Below, in pieces: positions 33,984-44,195 of a stretch of DNA of 64,000 nt. Origin of the DNA: Pseudomonadota bacterium. Its GTDB lineage: Bacteria; Myxococcota_A; UBA796; SXON01. Both the position numbers and the translations under genes were made by a program. The notes beneath the pieces were generated by a model that saw only the letters and a program-made list of their open reading frames with translations, did no database searches and was not told the origin of the DNA. Each line of letters begins with the position of its first letter. Position 1 is the first letter of the stretch. The stretch is taken from positions 1-64,000 of the forward strand of contig JAUXQH010000122.1 in the NCBI GenBank assembly GCA_030685065.1, in the 5' to 3' direction.

Positions 33984-34985
33984 GTGGAACACTCGCTCTC
34001 CCGCAACCTCGACGACACCGTGCGCAAGGCCCTCGGGCACGCCGCGCCGACCGCCGCGCTCGTCGTCTACGATCGGCAGTCCGCGCTCGCCCGGCTCCTG
34101 GCCGACGGCTACCGGGTGGCCCTGCCCCACGCCGGGTTCGTGGACTTCGACGGGGTGAGCGTGGCCGACCTGATGGCTGCGGTGGACGCGCTCCCGCCGG
34201 GTAGCCTGGTCGTCCTCGTGCAGTCCACGCGCTTCCAGATCCTGGAGTTCCGTTTTCGCCTCGAGCTGTTCCGGCGCGGGCTCCACGTGGTCGAGCATCC
34301 GCACGTGGGGCGGCTTCCCGAGCGGGAGGCGGCGGTCTACGTCGACGCGTTGGCCTACGATCCCGCGTACTACCGGGGCCTCGGCGCGGCGCTCAAGGCC
34401 CGCGTCGACGCCGCGGGCACGATCCGGGTCGTGTCCCCCGGCGGCGTGTTGGTCTACGGCGGCCCGTTCGAGGACGCCAAGCTCAACGTCGGAGACTACG
34501 CCGGCTTCACCCACGTGGGCGGCCAGTTCCCCATCGGCGAGGTGTTCACCGAGCCGGTAGACCTCGAGGCGGTCAACGGGGCGGTCGCGATCGCGGCGTT
34601 CGGTGCCGACGACTTTTCGGTCACTTTCCTCGACGAGCCATTCTTGGCGCACATCGAGCGAGGGCGGGTGGTTGCCGCGCCCGACGCGCCCGCCGCGTTC
34701 GGCGCCATCCTCGAGGACATCGCCGCCGCGGAGGGCGAGGTGTGGGTGCGCGAGCTCGGCTTCGGCATCAACCGCGCGATGACGGCGTCCCGCCGCGTCA
34801 CCGATGTGGGCACCTACGAGCGCATGTGCGGCGTCCACGTGTCCCTCGGAGCCAAGCACGCGGTGTACGCGAAGGCGGGGTTCAGCAAGCGCAAGGCGCG
34901 GTTTCACGTGGACGTGTTCTGCGCGACCGAGCGGGTGGAGGTGGATGGCGGGGTGGTGTTCGAGGGGGGTGGGTGGGTTTGGTAA
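33984..34985 (+). CDS. M29-like aminopeptidase/NicX-fold protein
   Basis: A 333-residue cytoplasmic protein related to the M29 (thermophilic) aminopeptidases and the similar NicX dioxygenases. Evidence is the C-terminal half: GGQFPIGEVFTEPVD, VWVRELGFGINRAM, MCGVHVSLGAKHAVY and FHVDVFC carry the Glu, Glu and His positions that bind the metal pair in this fold. The N-terminal half (ALVVYDRQSALARLLADGY, PPGSLVVLVQSTRFQI) matches the Rossmann-like part. GTG at 33984 is used; there is no better start. Whether it is a peptidase is uncertain because the full ligand set cannot be confirmed by eye. Confidence 0.65.
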   Translation: MEHSLSRNLDDTVRKALGHAAPTAALVVYDRQSALARLLADGYRVALPHAGFVDFDGVSVADLMAAVDALPPGSLVVLVQSTRFQILEFRFRLELFRRGLHVVEHPHVGRLPEREAAVYVDALAYDPAYYRGLGAALKARVDAAGTIRVVSPGGVLVYGGPFEDAKLNVGDYAGFTHVGGQFPIGEVFTEPVDLEAVNGAVAIAAFGADDFSVTFLDEPFLAHIERGRVVAAPDAPAAFGAILEDIAAAEGEVWVRELGFGINRAMTASRRVTDVGTYERMCGVHVSLGAKHAVYAKAGFSKRKARFHVDVFCATERVEVDGGVVFEGGGWVW

Positions 34986-35049
34986 ACCCGACTGTCAGGT
35001 GACGCGTTGCTGGACACCGCGCCCCCTCGCGACCGGGTAACAGGGCTGC

Positions 35050-35835
35050 ATGGCACGCAAGGACTCGATCTCCCACCTGGGGCGCCACTCGACGCCCTCC
35101 CCCACCCTCATCCGCGAGATCGTCGCCCTCGGCAAGGCCGCCGTGCCGCGGCTCTGCGCCCTCGCGACGCACCGCGCGGGCTGGGCCCCCGAGGGAACCC
35201 CGCAGAACAACGCCGCGCGCGGCGCCATCTACGTCCTGCGGCTCCTCCACGATGCCGACGCCATCCCGGCCCTGATCGAGGTCCTCACCGAGGCCCCGGT
35301 CGACAGCGCGGTCGTCCGCTCGGCGGCGTGGGCCCTCCCCGGCTTCGGCGCGGCCGTCGTGGAGCCGTTGCTCCCCCACGCCCTGGAGGGCAGCCGCTGG
35401 ATCGAGGCCACCGAGGTGCTCGCGGAGTGCGGGGTGCGCGACGAGCGCATCGTCCAGCGCATCCTGGCGGTCCTCGCCGTGGCTCCGATCCCGGGAGCCG
35501 AGGCCGTCCGCTCCTACGGCGACCCGACCCTGGTCGGCCCGCTCCAGGCGACGTTCGACGCCGCGGTCCCCGCCGGTGATCCCACCGGCGAGGAGCTCAA
35601 CGTGCTCATCGCCGTGCTCGACGTCATCCTCGAGCTCGGCGTGCCCGACGAGGCCCGGGCCCAGCGCCTCCAGATGGTGTTCGGTCGCTACAAGGGTGCC
35701 CTGCAGAAGAAGCAGGAGACGGTCGCGGAGATGAAGGCGGTGCTCGCCGATCTCGGGGCCGCGGGAGTGGACGTGACGAAGGCGGCCACGCGAAACCGGG
35801 TGGCGGCCGAGGTGGTGAGGCGTCGCAAGGGGTGA
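35050..35835 (+). CDS. HEAT-repeat protein
   Basis: A 261-residue helical-repeat protein. Units such as LIREIVALGKAAVPRLCALA, AIPALIEVLTEAPVDSAVVRSAAWALPGFG and VVEPLLPHALEGS show the Pro-Ala-Leu/Leu-Leu spacing of HEAT or PBS-lyase repeats. The C-terminus changes to a charged helix (RYKGALQKKQETVAEMKAVL). Such proteins are scaffolds; no enzymatic motif is visible. It is followed by the AbrB-Doc pair after 85 bases. Confidence 0.7.
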   Translation: MARKDSISHLGRHSTPSPTLIREIVALGKAAVPRLCALATHRAGWAPEGTPQNNAARGAIYVLRLLHDADAIPALIEVLTEAPVDSAVVRSAAWALPGFGAAVVEPLLPHALEGSRWIEATEVLAECGVRDERIVQRILAVLAVAPIPGAEAVRSYGDPTLVGPLQATFDAAVPAGDPTGEELNVLIAVLDVILELGVPDEARAQRLQMVFGRYKGALQKKQETVAEMKAVLADLGAAGVDVTKAATRNRVAAEVVRRRKG

Positions 35836-35892
35836 GACGGTGGGGGATCGCGCCGGCGCGCACCTTGGCCTTGACGCGGTCCCCGAGCAGCA

Positions 35893-35911
35893 GTAATACT
35901 TTTCGTATTAC
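35893..35911. promoter_or_regulatory. Palindromic operator of the AbrB-Doc pair
   Basis: GTAATAC (35893-35899) and GTATTAC (35905-35911) are perfect inverted 7-base arms with a TTTTC spacer, ending 9 bases before the antitoxin start and touching its GGAG ribosome site (35912-35915). Binding of the AbrB-type antitoxin or the toxin-antitoxin complex here would block both transcription and translation, the usual autoregulation of such pairs. Confidence 0.65.
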
Positions 35912-35920
35912 GGAGTCGCC

Positions 35921-36151
35921 GTGGCACTCGTACACAAGACCGTCCAGCGCGTAGGCAACAGCAGCGGCGTCGTGCTTCCGCCCGAGATCCTGAAGGAAGC
36001 GGGGTTCGAGCGGGGGGACGAGATCATCATCCGCGCCGAGCGGGGACAGATCGTCATCTCGCCGCGCGTCGCCATCCGCGAGGAGGTGATTCAGGCCGCC
36101 GAGACGGTCATCGCCCGGTATGACGCCGTCTTTCGGAAGTTGGCGCAGTGA
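35921..36151 (+). CDS. AbrB/MazE-type antitoxin
   Basis: A 76-residue swapped-hairpin DNA-binding protein: QRVGNSSGVVLPPEILKEAGFERGDEIII is the SpoVT-AbrB/MazE fold. The C-terminal tail (AAETVIARYDAVFRKLA) is a likely toxin-binding helix, partly disordered. GTG start with GGAG five bases upstream. The stop overlaps the toxin start (GTGA), as is standard for antitoxin-first operons. Doc toxins usually pair with Phd; pairing with an AbrB-type antitoxin is also seen. Confidence 0.88.
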   Translation: MALVHKTVQRVGNSSGVVLPPEILKEAGFERGDEIIIRAERGQIVISPRVAIREEVIQAAETVIARYDAVFRKLAQ

Positions 36152-36525
36152 CCTTCCTCGCGCGGGAGGAGATCCTCCGCGTGCACGCGATGCTCCTCGA
36201 GCTCTACGGGGGGGCGCACGGCCTGCGCGACGAGGGGCTGCTGCTCTCGGCGCTTGCCCAGCCCGAGTCGAGCTTCGATGGCGCGTACCTGCATGTCGAC
36301 ATCCCTGAGATGGCGGCCGCCTACGGGTTCCACCTCGCCCAGAATCACCCGTTTCTCGACGGGAACAAGCGGACCGCGCTCGCCGCGATGCTCGTGTTCC
36401 TCGAGCTGAACGGCCGCCCGCTCCACGTTGGCCAGGAGGAGCTCTACGCGGTGATGTTGGGTGTCGCGGAGGGACGCGTGGCGAAGGGCGCCCTGGCCGC
36501 CTGGGTGAGGGAGCGGGCCCGGTGA
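36148..36525 (+). CDS. doc: Doc-family (Fic fold) toxin
   Basis: A 125-residue death-on-curing protein. The Fic-type motif HPFLDGNKRTA (His67, Asp71, Asn73, Lys74, Arg75) is the Doc variant, in which Lys replaces the Gly of true AMP-transferring Fic enzymes. Doc phosphorylates EF-Tu and stops translation. HGLRDEGLLLSALAQP near residue 25 is the other conserved family segment. All catalytic residues are present, so the toxin is probably active. Translationally coupled to the antitoxin. Confidence 0.9.
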   Translation: MTFLAREEILRVHAMLLELYGGAHGLRDEGLLLSALAQPESSFDGAYLHVDIPEMAAAYGFHLAQNHPFLDGNKRTALAAMLVFLELNGRPLHVGQEELYAVMLGVAEGRVAKGALAAWVRERAR

Positions 36526-36534
36526 GGGCTCGCC

Positions 36535-36571
36535 CTCACACCAGCCCTCACACCAGCCGTCACACCAGCCG

Positions 36572-36580
<9 letters not shown>
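36535..36580. repeat. 12-bp tandem repeat in the toxin/E1 intergenic gap
   Basis: CTCACACCAGCC occurs at 36535-36546 and 36547-36558, then GTCACACCAGCC at 36559-36570 and a partial GCTACACCAA. The last copy covers the stop codon of the minus-strand E1 gene. It lies between the convergent doc and E1 genes. No hairpin and no coding role are seen. Confidence 0.7.
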
Positions 36581-38764
<2,184 letters not shown>

Positions 38765-38845
38765 GGTGCCTCCGGGCGCACGGGTTCTGAAGCGCGCAGG
38801 TCTAACACGTGCGGCCGGAGATCGATTGGCGGGCGCCGCTGTGGG

Positions 38846-39550
38846 CTACTTCGGCGGGGTGGCCGGCGCCGAGACGGCGGGGACCGGGACCGCGCCGGCG
38901 GGTGCCGGGGCCGCTGCGATGCGGGCGGCGAGCGTGTCGTAGACGGTGCGGTCCGGCACGCCCTCGCACTGGACGAGCAGCCCCTGGGCCTTCGGCACGT
39001 CCCCCTCGGTGACGGCGAGCATGCCCTCCAAGCAGTACCAGGTCACGACGTTCGAGGTCGCGCGGGCGGCGTCGAGCATGGCGCGGGCACCCGCGATGTC
39101 ACCCTTGCGGAGCAGCGCGTCCTGGGCGAGCCGCTGGGCGTCGACGCTGTTCGGCTTGACGACGATCGCGGCGCGGGCGGCGGCGAGCGCGCCCTCGTCG
39201 TCGCCCGAGGCGGCCTTCGCGCGGCCGAGCCACACGAACCCGTCGGGCTTGTCGGCGAACGCCGCGGTGGCCGCCGTCAGCGGCACCTCGGCCTCCTTCG
39301 GCTTGCCCCCGGCGAGGAGCGCGCGCCCCTGGCCGATCAGCGCGAGCCCGCACTGCGGCTCCTTCGCGAGCACGTCCGCGAACGCGACGACGGCCTCGTC
39401 GTTCTTGCCCGCGTTCAGCGCGGTGAAGCCGGTGCCGTAGTCGTCCGACACCTCGTCCCCGCACTTCCACGCCGCGGGCGGCGGCGGCGCCGGCTTCTTG
39501 GCGTGGGCGGTAAAGGGGAGGAGCAACACCACGAGGAGGAGCGTGCGCAT
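38846..39550 (-). CDS. Exported TPR-like protein
   Basis: A 234-residue protein with a signal peptide (MRTLLLVVLLLPFTAHA) and a helical TPR-type middle (DDYGTGFTALNAGKNDEAVVAFADVLAKEP, LIGQGRALLAGGKPKEAEVPL, VWLGRAKAASGDDEGALAAARAAI, in successive units). The C-terminus is Ala/Pro-rich (APAPAGAVPVPAVSAP). Several Cys are spaced through the helices (WKCGDEV, QCGLAL, WYCLEG, VQCEG). Probably a periplasmic scaffold. Divergent from the amidohydrolase gene, with 75 bases between the starts. Confidence 0.75.
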   Translation of the reverse strand: MRTLLLVVLLLPFTAHAKKPAPPPPAAWKCGDEVSDDYGTGFTALNAGKNDEAVVAFADVLAKEPQCGLALIGQGRALLAGGKPKEAEVPLTAATAAFADKPDGFVWLGRAKAASGDDEGALAAARAAIVVKPNSVDAQRLAQDALLRKGDIAGARAMLDAARATSNVVTWYCLEGMLAVTEGDVPKAQGLLVQCEGVPDRTVYDTLAARIAAAPAPAGAVPVPAVSAPATPPK

Positions 39551-39625
39551 GGCGCACGGTACCATGCGGACCCGCCGAACGAGGGCCCCACCGATCCCGC
39601 GCGCCGCGCCGGCCGTATCCCTGCC

Positions 39626-40753
39626 ATGCTCCTCGCCCTCCTGCTCGCGTGCGGCGCCCACCGCGCCTCCGATCCTCGAGACACCGCCGAGGTCGCCGAG
39701 GGCGCCCCGCGCGCCCCCTCCTTCGCGCTCGGCGCGGGCTGCGTGGCGCCGGCGGCCGCCCATTTCGTGCTCGCGGGCGGCACCGTCGATGGGGTGGGCC
39801 GCGCCGATGTGGAGGTCGACCAGGGCCGCATCGTGTCCGTCGGCCCCGCGCCCGAGGGCGGGTTCGGCCCGGACGTCGCCATCGTGGACGTGACCGGCGC
39901 CTGGCTCACCCCCGCGGTCATCGACAGCCACGTGCACCTCGCCTACCTGCCCGAGGGCGACGAGATGGCGCGGGGCGGCATCGCCGCGGTGGTCGACCTC
40001 GCCGCGCCCACCGCCTGGCTCTCGGCCGACCACGCGCCCCTCCGCGTCGTGGCCTCCGGCCCGATGATCACGGCGGTGGGCGGCTACCCCACGGAGGGCT
40101 GGGGCCGGAACGGCTACGGCCTGGAGGTCACCAGCGCGGCCGAGGGGGCCGACGCGGTCGACACGCTCTACGGTCTGGGCGCGCGCGTCATCAAGCTCCC
40201 GGTCACGTCGGGCCCACAGTTGGCCGCGGACGTGGCGGCAGCCGTCGTCACACGGGCGCACGCGCTCGGGATCCCCGTGGTGTCGCACGCGCTCGACGAC
40301 GCGGACGCCGCCCTGGCCGCCGCCGCGGGCATCGACGCGCTCGCACACACGCCGGTGTCCCCGCTTTCCGCCCCGACGCTCGCCGCCTGGAGCGGCCGCG
40401 CGGTGATCTCCACCCTCGGCGCGTTCGGTGGCAGCGACGCCGCCGTGGCCAACCTCGCCGCGCTCGAGGCCGCGGGCGCGACCATCCTCTACGGCACCGA
40501 CTTCGGCAACAGCCGCACGGCCGGCGTGAATGCCGGCGAGCTGGCCCTGCTGGTCGAAGCGGGGCTCACGCCCGCGGAGGTGATCGCCGCCACGACCTCG
40601 ACGCCCGCTGCGTTCTGGGGCCTCGACGACCTCGGCGCGATCGCTCCCGGCAAGGCCGCGAGCCTGCTCGTACTGCCGGGCGATCCGCGCGTGGACCCCA
40701 CGGTGCTCGCGTCCGCGACGGCGGTGTACCTGGACGGCGTGCGGATGGAGTGA
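39626..40753 (+). CDS. Amidohydrolase lipoprotein
   Basis: A 375-residue metal-dependent amidohydrolase of the imidazolonepropionase/prolidase-like group, exported as a lipoprotein (MLLALLLACG). Metal-site landmarks are DSHVHLAYL (HxH), a Lys in RVIKLPVTSG, VVSHALDD, LAHTPVS and LYGTDFGN (Asp), followed by the PAAFWGLDDLGAIAPGKAASLLVL ending typical of the fold. Substrate unknown; surface relatives often cleave Xaa-Pro or cyclic amides. A second, longer amidohydrolase lipoprotein lies at 50341, so two related genes bracket the accessory region between them. Confidence 0.82.
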   Translation: MLLALLLACGAHRASDPRDTAEVAEGAPRAPSFALGAGCVAPAAAHFVLAGGTVDGVGRADVEVDQGRIVSVGPAPEGGFGPDVAIVDVTGAWLTPAVIDSHVHLAYLPEGDEMARGGIAAVVDLAAPTAWLSADHAPLRVVASGPMITAVGGYPTEGWGRNGYGLEVTSAAEGADAVDTLYGLGARVIKLPVTSGPQLAADVAAAVVTRAHALGIPVVSHALDDADAALAAAAGIDALAHTPVSPLSAPTLAAWSGRAVISTLGAFGGSDAAVANLAALEAAGATILYGTDFGNSRTAGVNAGELALLVEAGLTPAEVIAATTSTPAAFWGLDDLGAIAPGKAASLLVLPGDPRVDPTVLASATAVYLDGVRME

Positions 40754-40770
40754 CGCTGGGGTCACGATGG

Positions 40771-40882
40771 GCGCGTCCCCGTCGAGGACGCCGGGGCCGG
40801 CCCCTTCCGGGCTCGCTCGCGCTCGGTCGGCGCGCGCTCCCCGAGCCGAGCGCGCGCCGGACCGGCCGGCCAGGGGCCGGCC
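40771..40882. repeat. Divergent hairpin cluster related to the island repeats
   Basis: Directly after the amidohydrolase gene lies a nested structure. CCCCGTCGAGGACGCCGGGG (40777-40796) is identical over 20 bases to part of the structured element at 46390. An 11-base stem follows (GGCCGGCCCCT 40795-40805 with AGGGGCCGGCC 40872-40882), enclosing a 12-base stem (CGGCGCGCGCTC 40828-40839 with GAGCGCGCGCCG 40848-40859). It could act as a terminator for the amidohydrolase gene, or be the outermost member of the repeat family. Confidence 0.6.
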
Positions 40883-41707
40883 GCCCTCCAGGGGCCTCGC
40901 GCGCGGATTGTTGAGGGTGTCGCCTTCGGGGTGATGAAGGGTAGCGGTCGCGTGTGTCATGGACGCCTCCGGGTTGGTCTGACGCCCGATCGTGCTTGCG
41001 GCGGTGGTGGCGCTGCGTTCCGGTTGCAACGGTGCGATGGTCGTTTTTTGCCTTCGTCCGGGACGAACACCAAATTCGGCGGCCGCGGGGGGCGTGCGGA
41101 CGGGTGTGACGCGCGAATAGGCGCCATTGTTTCGATTCGTATTGGACGAACAGCGAATTCGGCGCCCGTGTGAGGCGTGCGTGCGGGTGTGACGCGCGGA
41201 CGGGTGCCGTTTTTTGCCTTCGTCCGGCACGAACAGGAAATTCGGCGGGTCGATGAGCGGGCCCGACGGACGCCGCCTCACGCCCGGCAGTGGACCGACC
41301 CCTGTCCGGTTGCCGGGTTCGCTCCGACGCCTCCCGACCCAGAATTGGACCGAAGCGACGGGATCGGCTGAGGTGGATCACACCCAAGTCGGACGGGCCC
41401 CACGACAACTGGTTTGATTTCGTCCCCGGGGAGGGTTCACCTACGCACCCTTCGGTACGGAAGTCGGGTAGTTCTCGGACAGTGCGCATTCCCTCTCATG
41501 GCCTCGATGGCAACTGCGACCCACGCGAGGTCGCCTCCATCTGGCGGGTGGACGCGTAAAAATATCGGGGCCGCCGGGCGGAAGGGCGGCCTCTGCGGCC
41601 CTTCGGCGAGCAACCTGTATCTCCGGGCAAACCAGAGCCCCGGGTCTCGGGCGCCTCCCTCGGCTAGATGATGGCTCAGTTTCCCGGCAGAGGCTAAGGT
41701 GCACCTC
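40883..41707. other. Gene-poor left edge of the accessory island
   Basis: No credible gene. Apart from the 83-bp repeats, it contains a left arm of the cassette repeats (41471-41493), whose inverted partner is at 43892-43915, and a GC-rich weak hairpin near 41572-41592. Base composition shifts from very GC-rich at 40900 to clearly more AT-rich by 41650. Confidence 0.6.
41044..41292. repeat. Three 83-bp tandem repeats with a conserved TTCGT-N5-ACGAA palindrome
   Basis: Copies start at 41044, 41127 and 41210. Each has a T-rich start, the palindrome TTCGT-N5-ACGAA (41053-41067, 41136-41150, 41219-41233; perfect 7-base arms in the first copy), then AATTCGGCG and, in copies one and two, a GGGTGTGACGCGCG block. 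The palindromes are exactly 83 bases apart, about eight helical turns, so bound proteins would face the same side. A block like GGTGTGACGCGC recurs at 46226, next to one island element. Copies have diverged, but the palindrome arms are kept. No reading frame is convincing. Confidence 0.75.
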
Positions 41708-43198
41708 ATGTCTGACCTCCCCTACAGCCGCCTCATCAGCCCGCGCAGAGCGCGAAACAGTACCATGGATGACCGCTCGATGGCCGAGGAGGCCATCAGT
41801 GATCGTGGACGCATACTCTTTTCGGGTCCATTCCGCCGGTTGCAAGGCAAGGCGCAGGTCTTTCCCCTTGAGCCCAATGCCGCAGTCCGAACGCGCCTCA
41901 CGCACAGCCTCGAAGTCGCACATCACGGACGAGCGATCGCGCGGCGAATCGTGGACAGCCTCGGAGATGCCGCCGAAGCACTTGGGCTCGACAATTCCCG
42001 GGCCGTGGCGTTTGTAGAATTGGCCGAGACGGCATGCCTCATGCATGATCTTGGCAACCCACCCTTCGGACATTTTGGCGAGGCGGCCATCCAGGGATGG
42101 TTCAAGCAGCACGGCCTCACGGCGGCAAGAACAGCAGTCTCCCTCCCGGAGCGGACTGAAGACATAGGTGCCCCGGGGGCGCAAGCGCTCGCTGCTTTCG
42201 CCGTAGGCGAGTTTCGCGACTTTCTAGACTTCGACGGGAACCCACAGGGCTTTCGGATTGTGACCAAGCTCCAATGGAATCTTGACCACAACGGCTTGAA
42301 TCTAACGTATACCCAACTTGCCGCGTATCTTAAGTACCTCTATCCGCCGGGCAGCACGGGCGAAGATCTCCAGTTCGGCAAGAAGGCCGGCTACTTCCAT
42401 ACGGAAGCAGCCTTGATGTCGGATCTCCGGAAAGAGCTCGGCCTACCGGAAGCCGCTCGCCATCCGTTGGCGTACATCATGGAGGCAGCCGATGACATCG
42501 CCTACTGCCTCAGTGATATTGAGGATGGGATTGAGAAGGGCATCCTCGGACAGGAGGAAGCGCTCCGAAGGCTCAATGAGGCTTGGGATTCACTCGAGCG
42601 ACCTCCCGGCTCAACCAATCTTATCGAGCACTACGCTGACGGAAAATCCGACTTCTTTCTCCTTAAGGTGAAGCTGACGCGGCACTTGGTGGAAAGTGCA
42701 GCGGCGGAGTACACAAAGCACCATGCCAAGGTCCTGGAGGGGAGTGCAGGATCTTTACTCGACAGCGATGACGTGCCGTCAGACGAGGTACTCGCCCTGA
42801 AGGCGTTGAAGCGCTTTGCCCGGAAGCACCTGTTCAGGAACTACGATGCCGAGTCCGTGGAATTGGCGGGCTACGCCACGATCACTGGATTGCTGGAGCG
42901 GTATCGCCCGCTGTTGACGTGCACCTCGGAGGACATGGAGAGGGTCGAGGCTTTCATCGAAAAGGGGAAGAAGCTCGGTGACGGCAAGGAACTTCTGGTG
43001 CGCCTCTACAATCGGCTGCCCAAAAAGTACCGTGCAGCCTATTGGCATGCGCGTCAGAACGTTGCAGCCAAAGGCGCGGGAGCGGGTTTGGCAGAATGGC
43101 ATCTCCGGGCACACTTGATCGTTGACTACGTGGCCGGCATGACAGATGAGTTTGCGCTGCAGGAGTACCAAATGCTGTCGGGGATCAAGGTTGCATAA
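41708..43198 (+). CDS. HD-domain dNTP triphosphohydrolase (dGTPase-like)
   Basis: A 496-residue dGTPase-family protein. The N-terminal signature SPRRARNSTMDDRS, DRGRILFSGPFRRLQGKAQV, then RTRLTHSLEVAHHGR (first HD His) and ACLMHDLGNPPFGHFGE (the HD pair) give the metal site. HPLAYIMEAADDIAYCLSDIEDGI supplies the last Asp. These enzymes hydrolyse dNTPs to nucleoside and triphosphate, and such enzymes have been described as anti-phage systems that starve phage replication. ATG at 41708 is preferred to a GTG nine bases earlier. Base composition is lower in GC than the flanking chromosome, and the stop overlaps the start of the next gene, so the two form one unit inside a pair of inverted repeats. 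Confidence 0.88.
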   Translation: MSDLPYSRLISPRRARNSTMDDRSMAEEAISDRGRILFSGPFRRLQGKAQVFPLEPNAAVRTRLTHSLEVAHHGRAIARRIVDSLGDAAEALGLDNSRAVAFVELAETACLMHDLGNPPFGHFGEAAIQGWFKQHGLTAARTAVSLPERTEDIGAPGAQALAAFAVGEFRDFLDFDGNPQGFRIVTKLQWNLDHNGLNLTYTQLAAYLKYLYPPGSTGEDLQFGKKAGYFHTEAALMSDLRKELGLPEAARHPLAYIMEAADDIAYCLSDIEDGIEKGILGQEEALRRLNEAWDSLERPPGSTNLIEHYADGKSDFFLLKVKLTRHLVESAAAEYTKHHAKVLEGSAGSLLDSDDVPSDEVLALKALKRFARKHLFRNYDAESVELAGYATITGLLERYRPLLTCTSEDMERVEAFIEKGKKLGDGKELLVRLYNRLPKKYRAAYWHARQNVAAKGAGAGLAEWHLRAHLIVDYVAGMTDEFALQEYQMLSGIKVA

Positions 43199-43814
43199 AT
43201 TTGCGTTCAGGCCCCGGCTCCTCCCAGAGGGGCATCCGATTGGCGTCGTGGAGCAACTGCTTCGACGCAACGAGGGGCCGTTCGAACTCGAATTTAGCGC
43301 CTACACCGCAGGAGAAAGACGACGCATCTTCCGCAGAGTTGTTGCAGAGGCGAATGAAGAACTGCTCATGAACCTCCTCGGCGTTCTGGAGCCGGACGAG
43401 GAACTGGCTCTACACTCAACAGTTTGGCTGGCTAACGGACAAAAGCGTCACCTTCCGATGATCGACTTGGTGGGCCGACCGGACGTTCATCTCCTTGAGC
43501 GACTCGTAAACGTCATGCCGCCTGGGTGGGAGCTGGATTTGTCTTTGTATGACAGCGGACGCTCCTACCATGGGTATGTGGTCCGCTTGGTTGACGACGC
43601 CGACTGGGTTGCGTTCATGGGCCGACTGCTTCTTGCAAATCACCTTGAAGAACCGGCGGTTACTGACTGGAGATGGATCGGTCATCGCCTCCTTAAGGGG
43701 TACTCCGCGCTGCGGTGGAGTTGCAACACGTCGTACTACAGACACGCGCCTGTCTTGCTCGGGCTAACTGCGCCCCCTCGCACGTCGTTGGACGATCCGG
43801 AGTACCCCGAATGA
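43191..43814 (+). CDS. Unknown protein coupled to the dNTPase
   Basis: A 207-residue protein I do not recognise. Its TTG start at 43191 overlaps the dNTPase stop by eight bases (an in-frame ATG at 43146 is the alternative). Landmarks are GPFELEFSAYTAGERRRIFRRV, a repeat-like pair (DEELALHSTVWLANGQKRHLPMIDLVGR, WELDLSLYDSGRSYHGYVVRLV), DWRWIGHRLLKGYSALRWSCN and YRHAP. The SGRSYH segment recalls the Ser-Gly-Arg-x-His element of archaeo-eukaryotic primase folds, but the catalytic Asp pair is not evident, so this is only a hint. Coupling to the dNTPase suggests a sensor, partner or regulator in one defence-like module. Confidence 0.6.
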   Translation: MHKFAFRPRLLPEGHPIGVVEQLLRRNEGPFELEFSAYTAGERRRIFRRVVAEANEELLMNLLGVLEPDEELALHSTVWLANGQKRHLPMIDLVGRPDVHLLERLVNVMPPGWELDLSLYDSGRSYHGYVVRLVDDADWVAFMGRLLLANHLEEPAVTDWRWIGHRLLKGYSALRWSCNTSYYRHAPVLLGLTAPPRTSLDDPEYPE

Positions 43815-43891
43815 AGCCCACTCCCGTCGGTGGCATCCGGCAGCGCTTCTGCCCGTAAGGCTGGGACGTATCGGTATGACACCATTCCCAC

Positions 43892-44114
43892 GGGAACGCG
43901 CACTCGTCCGAGAACTGGCCGACATGCTGTTCGGTTCCGCCGGGGACGGCGGAACTGGCCCGGGCGCTCGAAGGCATAGCGGCGGCGGTGTCGAGTGCGC
44001 CCGGGACATGCGGTCCCGGGCGAAGGCGCCCGGGACCGGCTGCCGAGATGGCCCCACGTGGAGACGCGCACGGAAGCGGCCTGCACACCTGCGTGCCGGA
44101 CAATGCACATTCCC
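43892..44114. repeat. Structured intercassette element 1
   Basis: A 223-base imperfect palindrome between the dNTPase pair and the DUF4365 gene. Outer arms GGGAACGCGCAC...CGTCCG (43892-43910) and CGGACAATGCACATTCCC (44097-44114) pair with transitions only. Inside are hairpin a (GTTCCGCC 43934-43941, loop GGGGAC, GGCGGAAC 43948-43955), a long-range stem (CCCGGGCGC 43959-43967 with GCGCCCGGG 43997-44005), and hairpin c (GGTCCCGGGC 44012-44021, loop GAAGGC, GCCCGGGACC 44028-44037). GAACTGGCCGACATGCTG at 43912-43929 is shared with elements 2 and, mostly, 3. The rest of the gap (43815-43891, 44115-44195) shows nothing. Confidence 0.8.
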
Positions 44115-44195
44115 TCATCAGTCCTCGTGGTAGTGCGCAGGACAGAGCCTCGCGCCTCCACGCGACCTTGCGCGGATGGCTGCCGCTTAGCCTGT

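Noticed and set aside
41044..41292. CRISPR array
   Set aside because: The period is 83 bases with the whole unit diverging; there are no short identical repeats with unique spacers and no cas genes.
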